Of a DNA stretch of 10,859 bases, positions 7,020-10,859 are shown piece by piece (positions within the stretch are counted from its first letter, which is position 1; each line of letters begins with the position of its first letter). Where the stretch lies: positions 1 to 10,859 of the forward strand of contig CAYLVM010000080.1 in assembly GCA_964387145.1 (NCBI GenBank), read 5' to 3'. The DNA is from JAMBLL01 sp964387145 (GTDB lineage: Bacteria; Actinomycetota; Acidimicrobiia; Spongiisociales; UBA5794). The position numbers and the translations under genes are program-made. The notes beneath the pieces were generated by a model that made no database searches, was not told the DNA's origin, and saw only the letters and a list, made by a program, of their open reading frames with translations.

Positions 7020-8072
7020 ATGACGAGTGACGTACCGCCCGAGGCGGTCCCCGACAAGCCGAAGTTCGGCAAGCAGCAGATCATCGCATCGATCCTGACG
7101 CTGCTCATCCTCGTTCTTGTGTTCGTGGTCATCCTGCCGCAGTTCGGCGACTACGGCGCGGCGTGGGATGCGATCAAGACGATGGACACGTGGCAGCTCG
7201 GACTCATCGTCGCTGCAACGATCGGCCTCATCGTCGTGTACGTACTTCCGTACCCTGCCGCTCTCCCGGGGCTCAAGTTCAGGCCTGCGTTCTACACACG
7301 TCAGACATCCTTCATGATCTCCAACGTTGTTCCCGGTGGCGGCGCCTGGGGCCTTGCGGTTCAGTTCGGGATGCTCACCAGCTACGGCTATGGGCTCGCG
7401 CCGGCGACGTCGACCATCGGCATCACCAGTGTGTGGAACACGTTCGTGACGCTGTCGCTCCCTGTGATTGCTCTGGTGGGCCTCGCGCTGTCGGGCCAGA
7501 GCAACGCCGAAGCCACGACGGTGACACTGATCGCTGCCGGCGTGGTCGTGGCGATGATCGTCGTATTCGCGTTGATCCTGAGAAGTGAGGAGTTCTCTCG
7601 CAAGCTCGGTCGGTGGGCTGATGGCGCAATCCAGTGGGGTGCGGGTCTCATCAAGAAGGATGTTGACGTCGATGCCGAGCAGGGGATCGTCGACTTCCGA
7701 GAGTCGATCGGCCACATCGTCGCGGATCGATGGTTGCTCATCACGCTTGCGAACGTCGGTCAGCAGCTTGCCCAGTTCGCCATTCTCTATCTGGCGGTCG
7801 TCGCCCTCCAGGGCGGGTTCGATGGGCCGGTCACGCTGTTCGCTGCGTTCGCTGCGTTCGCCTTCGGCCGGCTTGCCACATTCATCCCTGTTCCACCGGG
7901 TGGTCTCGGGACGACGGATGCGATCATCACCGGAATCCTCACCGCGTTCGGGATGCCCAACAACGATGCCCTTGCGGCGACAATGGTGTGGCGCGCAGCG
8001 ACCTACTTCCCCCAGGTCATCATCGGCGCACTCACGATGCTCCTGTGGCGTAAAGAGCGGTCGAAGGTGTAG
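7020..8072 (+). CDS. YbhN/LPG-synthase TM-type flippase-like membrane protein
   Basis: This integral membrane protein belongs to the lysylphosphatidylglycerol-synthase transmembrane (UPF0104/YbhN) family, whose characterised relatives move lipids or lipid-linked intermediates across the membrane. The 350 residues start with a short hydrophilic N-terminus, then the first helix at about 20-40. Family landmarks are NVVPGGGAWGLAVQFG at 102-117 and PVPPGGLGTTDA at 290-301. A charged cytoplasmic stretch lies at about 188-240, and helices run to the end. No catalytic aminoacyltransferase domain follows, so this is the stand-alone membrane module and not a full MprF. The ATG at 7020 is chosen because AAAGGGA lies about 10 bases upstream; a TTG at 6981 would add 13 hydrophilic residues and lacks a binding site. 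The transported lipid is unknown. It converges on the MFS gene. Confidence 0.85.
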   Translation: MTSDVPPEAVPDKPKFGKQQIIASILTLLILVLVFVVILPQFGDYGAAWDAIKTMDTWQLGLIVAATIGLIVVYVLPYPAALPGLKFRPAFYTRQTSFMISNVVPGGGAWGLAVQFGMLTSYGYGLAPATSTIGITSVWNTFVTLSLPVIALVGLALSGQSNAEATTVTLIAAGVVVAMIVVFALILRSEEFSRKLGRWADGAIQWGAGLIKKDVDVDAEQGIVDFRESIGHIVADRWLLITLANVGQQLAQFAILYLAVVALQGGFDGPVTLFAAFAAFAFGRLATFIPVPPGGLGTTDAIITGILTAFGMPNNDALAATMVWRAATYFPQVIIGALTMLLWRKERSKV

Positions 8073-8076
8073 AGAA

Positions 8077-8111
8077 GTATCTGGTACTTGGTATCTGGTA
8101 TCTGGCACTTG
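8077..8111. repeat. Heptad array A: five degenerate 7-bp units
   Basis: Five units follow without gaps: GTATCTG, GTACTTG, GTATCTG, GTATCTG and GCACTTG. They begin five bases after the flippase stop codon. On the other strand the commonest unit reads CAGATAC, which resembles the units of arrays B and C. The array is noncoding and its function is unknown. Confidence 0.8.
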
Positions 8112-8114
8112 GGG

Positions 8115-8250
8115 GGACCAGCGAGTAGGTGAACGCGGTCGGCGGGTTTACAGCTCACAGATCACAGTTCACAGTCGGAAACCCGGGCCACTCCCAGACG
8201 TCCAGGTCTTGTCGGTAAACGGTGAACGACTGCTCCCTATTCGCTGGTCC
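8115..8250. repeat. 136-bp segment bounded by a 15-bp inverted repeat
   Basis: GGACCAGCGAGTAGG at 8115-8129 matches the reverse complement of 8236-8250 at 14 of 15 positions. Further in, GTTTAC (8146-8151) faces GTAAAC (8215-8220), and the sequences between show patchy similarity, so the arms may be about 37 bases of decayed inverted repeat. The interior carries heptad array B. No target-site duplication is clear. The segment sits between two convergent genes, so it could form a large hairpin in either transcript and act as a bidirectional terminator, or be the remnant of a small nonautonomous mobile element. Confidence 0.65.
8151..8175. repeat. Heptad array B: 7-bp CAGNTCA units
   Basis: CAGCTCA, CAGATCA and CAGTTCA follow in register at 8151-8171, with a partial fourth unit beginning CAGT. 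The array lies inside the segment bounded by the inverted repeat. It shares its period and CAG core with arrays A and C. It is noncoding. Confidence 0.7.
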
Positions 8251-8259
8251 TCCTATTCC

Positions 8260-9393
8260 TCACTCCCGTTGATCGATGGTGCGGGGGTCGGTGGGCGGCA
8301 ACATCTCGCGGCCTTGCTTGACACCGACAACGGTGAGGCCCGAAGCGCTGATGCCGATGCCACTGATGACTGCAAGGATGCCGAGCCCTCCCGTGTCGAC
8401 GAAGTATCCGCCCATGGCAGGCCCGAAGGCGCGGCCCAGCGCCATGACACCCTGGCCGTCACCCGCACGTTCCGCAGGCTCGAGGGAGCGATCGACGAGC
8501 ATCTGAAGGACACCGGGAACTGCCATCCAGAAGGCGAGGCCCCACCACGTCATACCGATGAAGAAGAACGCCGGTGGACCGTGAACGGTGAGAATCGCTG
8601 CCGGACCGATCGTGACGATCATCCACCCGGGGAACTTGTGCTTGGTAGAGAGTCTGGCACCGAGGATGGCCCCTGCAGCGTTCAGTGAAAAGGCAAGAGA
8701 CGTCATGAGGGGGGAGAGGCCGTGGATCTCTCTTGCAACTATCGCCTGATTGATGAAGAGGGCCGACCCGAAGAACGTGAGGGCCCCGAGGGCCCCGAGA
8801 AGGAGCCGATTGGATCGGCTTGCGCTGATCACGCCGCGTGCCCGCTTTCGTCCGGTGATCGGAGCGAAGAGAACCACTGCCGGTATGGCCACCACCGCAA
8901 GGATCCCGTACATCAGCTGATCGCCATAGGTGGCGGCGATGGCCATGAGGGGCGCAGCGACGAGTGCTGTGGCAGGCCCCGTCGACGCGACCGCTGCCAT
9001 GGACCGTTTCCGTTTCATGGCGTTGGTCCATGTGAGCCATGTCATCGCTCCCGCTGCGAAGCCTGCGACAAGACGCAGAGCGACCAGGATCGGGAACCAG
9101 GACGGTGCGAGGCTCGCAATGTTGAGAATCACCAGGGCGACGGCCGAGATGCGTAGTGCCCGCCCGGATGGGCGGAACATGCGGGGCAGGAGGAAGTTGG
9201 CTACGGCGAACGCGCCGACTTGTGCAACTGAGATAGCACCGACTGCTCCCTCGGATACACCGTATCGATCTGCGATCGCAGGGATGAGGAATGGTGTGGC
9301 GGCGAACATCGCCGTGACCGCTGCTGTTGCAGCGATCAGTGCGAGCGGAGCACCAGATCGACCACCGTACGCTATTCGGGTCGGGACTTGCAT
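8260..9393 (-). CDS. Major facilitator superfamily transporter
   Basis: This is an inner-membrane secondary transporter of 377 residues with about twelve hydrophobic helices. The first six span about 16-178. A basic cytoplasmic loop, GRKRARGVISASRSNR at 181-196, divides the halves, and six more helices follow to about 356 before a short hydrophilic tail. The loop between helices 2 and 3 (LPRMFRPSGRALR at 69-81) is a degenerate form of the MFS motif A. The substrate is unknown; drug, sugar or metabolite efflux are all possible. The ATG at 9393 is the first methionine of the hydrophobic protein. The frame is open well upstream, but that part is arginine- and serine-rich antisense-type sequence opposite other features and includes the heptad array. 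No clear ribosome binding site precedes the ATG, so translation may be leaderless. It lies downstream of the lipoprotein gene on the same strand and converges on the flippase gene. Confidence 0.85.
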   Translation of the reverse strand: MQVPTRIAYGGRSGAPLALIAATAAVTAMFAATPFLIPAIADRYGVSEGAVGAISVAQVGAFAVANFLLPRMFRPSGRALRISAVALVILNIASLAPSWFPILVALRLVAGFAAGAMTWLTWTNAMKRKRSMAAVASTGPATALVAAPLMAIAATYGDQLMYGILAVVAIPAVVLFAPITGRKRARGVISASRSNRLLLGALGALTFFGSALFINQAIVAREIHGLSPLMTSLAFSLNAAGAILGARLSTKHKFPGWMIVTIGPAAILTVHGPPAFFFIGMTWWGLAFWMAVPGVLQMLVDRSLEPAERAGDGQGVMALGRAFGPAMGGYFVDTGGLGILAVISGIGISASGLTVVGVKQGREMLPPTDPRTIDQRE

Positions 9394-9402
9394 GAGAAAC
9401 GA

Positions 9403-9408
9403 AGTATC
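9403..9408 (-). promoter_or_regulatory. Candidate extended -10 of the MFS gene
   Basis: GATACT on the minus strand is preceded by TGG, an extended -10 arrangement (TG, one base, hexamer). It ends nine bases before the ATG at 9393. Transcription would begin within a few bases of the start codon, consistent with the missing ribosome binding site. No -35 was found, and the hexamer matches consensus at only four of six positions. Confidence 0.25.
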
Positions 9409-9440
9409 CCATGTGCAGAACCGCTCGGTGGGCCACGGTA

Positions 9441-9503
9441 TCAGATGCCAGATCTCAGATGTCAGATCTGAGGTTGTCTGTTGTCTGCTATCTGTTGTCT
9501 GTC
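9441..9503. repeat. Heptad array C: nine 7-bp units with an orientation switch
   Basis: Nine 7-base units follow in strict register: TCAGATG, CCAGATC, TCAGATG, TCAGATC, TGAGGTT, GTCTGTT, GTCTGCT, ATCTGTT and GTCTGTC. The first four carry CAGA on the plus strand, and the last four carry it on the minus strand, so the array is an inverted pair of short arrays joined by one divergent unit. It fills most of the gap upstream of the MFS gene and overlaps the last 16 bases of the lipoprotein gene, supplying its stop codon. Confidence 0.85.
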
Positions 9504-10717
9504 GCCGGTGCCCAGGTGACCCAGATACCTCCGGCGATGTCGCTCGGCGAGGTGTCGTCGAGACCCTGGACGAGGATACGCGGCTCGCCATCGACCAGTG
9601 CCGGGTACGCGAACACCGATCCGTCTGGTGCCCAGAGCGAGATCGACTGAGCGTACTGGTCGAAGAACGGGATGACGCTCTGGAACCACGACGGGTCGGG
9701 GGTGAACACGGCGAAGTCCTCGATCGTTCCGTCCTCCCATACATGCCACTGGAGTGCCGATGCCCGATCGTGTGCCAGTGTTGCGAACAGGAGGCGTGTT
9801 CCCCCCGCATCCCACTGATAGAACGGGCTGGCATCCGAGGTCACCGAAGTGAACGACCCTGTTTCGATATCCACGACCATCAGGACACCGGATGGGATCG
9901 TCGGGAGTGCCTGAGCTCTGGCGATCGCACGGACGCCACCACCGTCGGGCGTTGTACCGGTCTGGATCGCGATACGGTTCCCCGCCCCGACGAACCTGGC
10001 CGCACTCTGCACCGTTGCCAGATCGATGAAGGAGGACCCATCCCACAACGTCAGAAACGTCTCCCCGGAGCCGGTGCGCAGTGTTACGAGCCCCTCTTCG
10101 AGCCACACGGGAGCTTGGAAGCCGTTCGACGTCGTGCTGATGGTCTCAGAACTCCCATCGACTATGTCGAGGCGGTCGCCGCCGACGTGGGTTGCGAGTC
10201 GGTTGCTGGTTGGATCCCACGACATGTAGAACGGAGACCCGTTGCTCACCGTGTCCACCGAACTCGGCCCGGTGACGACCTCGGCGATCAGACCCCCAGC
10301 CCGGTCGTCGGTACGAAGGGAGACGACGGTGGGTATCTCGTTGCCCGGTTGGGCGAGGTAGTAGAACGGCACCGTTGGGAGCTGCACGCTCCACTCCTCG
10401 TCTCCGCCCAGCCGTGTTGCGATCAGACGGTTGTCGTCGATCGCGATCTGGGCACGCACGATCGTCTCGGACGAGCCCCAGATCGGCTGTGCATATCGAA
10501 CATCGGGTGGCGGATCGTACCGCTCGATGACGGTGCCCTTGCGGTCGACCACGACGACGGCGTTGTCTTGATCGAGAAGGAGGAGAAGAGGCTCCGTGGT
10601 GGCTTCGTCCGACCGATCCTCGATGGTCGTCGTGTCGTCGAGAGCAGGCAGGTTCGTGCATGCTGCCACCACGACAAGGAGAGCAGCGACGATCGGGAGC
10701 GTGCGTGTTCGATCCAT
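9488..10717 (-). CDS. Lipoprotein with beta-propeller-like repeats
   Basis: The function of this 409-residue protein is unknown. A lipoprotein signal peptide is clear: basic MDRTRT, a hydrophobic stretch at 7-19, and a VAAC lipobox with Cys20 as the lipidated residue. An Asp/Thr/Glu-rich linker at 27-43 follows, as in surface-anchored proteins. The rest looks like a TolB or PD40-type beta-propeller with degenerate blades, for example SWDPTSNRLATHV (166-178), QWDAGGTRLLFAT (301-313) and LWAPDGSVFAYPA (361-373). The protein ends just after WVTWAP (399-404), which resembles the start of another blade. The final ATDNR and the stop codon come from heptad array C. Either the propeller closes with N-terminal strands or a last blade was lost. 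No strong ribosome binding site precedes the ATG at 10717. It is upstream of the MFS gene on the same strand and 74 bases downstream of the partial gene. Confidence 0.8.
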   Translation of the reverse strand: MDRTRTLPIVAALLVVVAACTNLPALDDTTTIEDRSDEATTEPLLLLLDQDNAVVVVDRKGTVIERYDPPPDVRYAQPIWGSSETIVRAQIAIDDNRLIATRLGGDEEWSVQLPTVPFYYLAQPGNEIPTVVSLRTDDRAGGLIAEVVTGPSSVDTVSNGSPFYMSWDPTSNRLATHVGGDRLDIVDGSSETISTTSNGFQAPVWLEEGLVTLRTGSGETFLTLWDGSSFIDLATVQSAARFVGAGNRIAIQTGTTPDGGGVRAIARAQALPTIPSGVLMVVDIETGSFTSVTSDASPFYQWDAGGTRLLFATLAHDRASALQWHVWEDGTIEDFAVFTPDPSWFQSVIPFFDQYAQSISLWAPDGSVFAYPALVDGEPRILVQGLDDTSPSDIAGGIWVTWAPATDNR

Positions 10718-10730
10718 ATCACTGAACTAC

Positions 10731-10750
10731 ACACCAGGCACGTTTGGTGT
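10731..10750. promoter_or_regulatory. Imperfect 20-bp palindrome upstream of the lipoprotein gene
   Basis: ACACCA (10731-10736) and TGGTGT (10745-10750) are perfect 6-base inverted arms with an 8-base spacer. The site lies 14 bases before the ATG at 10717, where an operator or a leader hairpin could sit. No regulator gene is visible in the window. Short arms make chance possible. Confidence 0.3.
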
Positions 10751-10791
10751 TCCCGATAGTGCCTCGACGGGTCGGATCCGGTGTGGCGTGG

Positions 10792-10859
10792 CTACTCCTC
10801 GGAGGACTCGTTCGAGTCGCTGAGAGCCTCCTGATGGTCGTCGTAGGAGAACGTGTAGT
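10792..10859 (-). CDS. C-terminal fragment of a minus-strand gene, acidic tail
   Basis: Reading the minus strand inward from the window edge gives 21 codons and a TAG at 10794-10792. The end of the protein reads YTFSYDDHQEALSDS and then NESSEE, an acidic, serine-rich tail typical of a soluble or surface protein terminus. The rest lies outside the window, so neither family nor function can be named. It is on the same strand as the lipoprotein gene, 74 bases upstream of it, and could be cotranscribed with it. The reading frame is inferred from composition and the stop codon only. Confidence 0.45.
   Translation of the reverse strand, partial: YTFSYDDHQEALSDSNESSEE

Noticed and set aside
6810..8108. 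A 432-codon open frame on the minus strand opposite the ATPase end and flippase
   Set aside because: Its translation is a charged Arg/Asp/Glu/His mixture typical of the antisense frame of a high-GC membrane gene. The plus-strand flippase motifs are clear.
8077..8175. A CRISPR array
   Set aside because: The repeats are only 7 bases with no spacers between units, and no cas gene is present.
9394..9834. A long N-terminal extension of the MFS protein
   Set aside because: The frame is open, but the added sequence is Arg- and Ser-rich, is an out-of-frame reading of the lipoprotein gene and the heptad array, and looks nothing like a transporter N-terminus.
8930..10759. A 609-codon open frame on the plus strand
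   Set aside because: It runs antisense to the MFS N-terminal half and the whole lipoprotein gene, crosses the intergenic repeat array, and its translation is Arg-, Asp- and Cys-rich without family motifs. The minus-strand genes have a lipobox, membrane helices and blade motifs.

Overview
The window is a high-GC bacterial chromosomal segment with compact genes on both strands. GC content, gene style and the mix of families suggest an actinobacterium (Acidimicrobiia-like lineages would fit), but nothing here proves the taxon. I see no rRNA, tRNA, CRISPR array, transposase, phage gene or plasmid function, and I did not recognise a new multi-gene system. The least explained parts are the noncoding repeats near 8.1 and 9.4 kb and the ion-site chemistry of the P-type ATPase.

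Layout. Positions 1-75 are noncoding, with GC-rich hairpins downstream of tdh. From 4001 leftwards, three minus-strand genes follow in transcription order: a SulP anion transporter with a STAS domain, kbl (2-amino-3-ketobutyrate CoA ligase) and tdh (L-threonine 3-dehydrogenase). kbl and tdh overlap by one base and form the complete threonine-to-glycine plus acetyl-CoA route. A 119-bp divergent region (4002-4120) separates SulP from a plus-strand 925-residue P-type ATPase, which is followed by a YbhN-type flippase-like membrane protein (7020-8072).

The flippase gene converges on a minus-strand MFS transporter (8260-9393). The 187-bp gap between them holds two arrays of degenerate 7-bp units and a 15-bp inverted repeat. 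Upstream of the MFS gene is a minus-strand lipoprotein with beta-propeller-like repeats (9488-10717), and a third heptad array fills much of the gap between them and supplies the lipoprotein's last codons and stop. At the right edge is the acidic C-terminus of another minus-strand gene cut by the window.

How the genes work together. Only kbl-tdh is a clear functional unit. SulP and the ATPase are divergent ion transporters that may share control, but no common substrate can be read from the sequence. The ATPase has the whole catalytic cycle machinery, yet lacks the acidic residues that bind cations in membrane helices 4, 5 and 6 of its relatives. The lipoprotein, MFS transporter and flippase have no specific assigned role.
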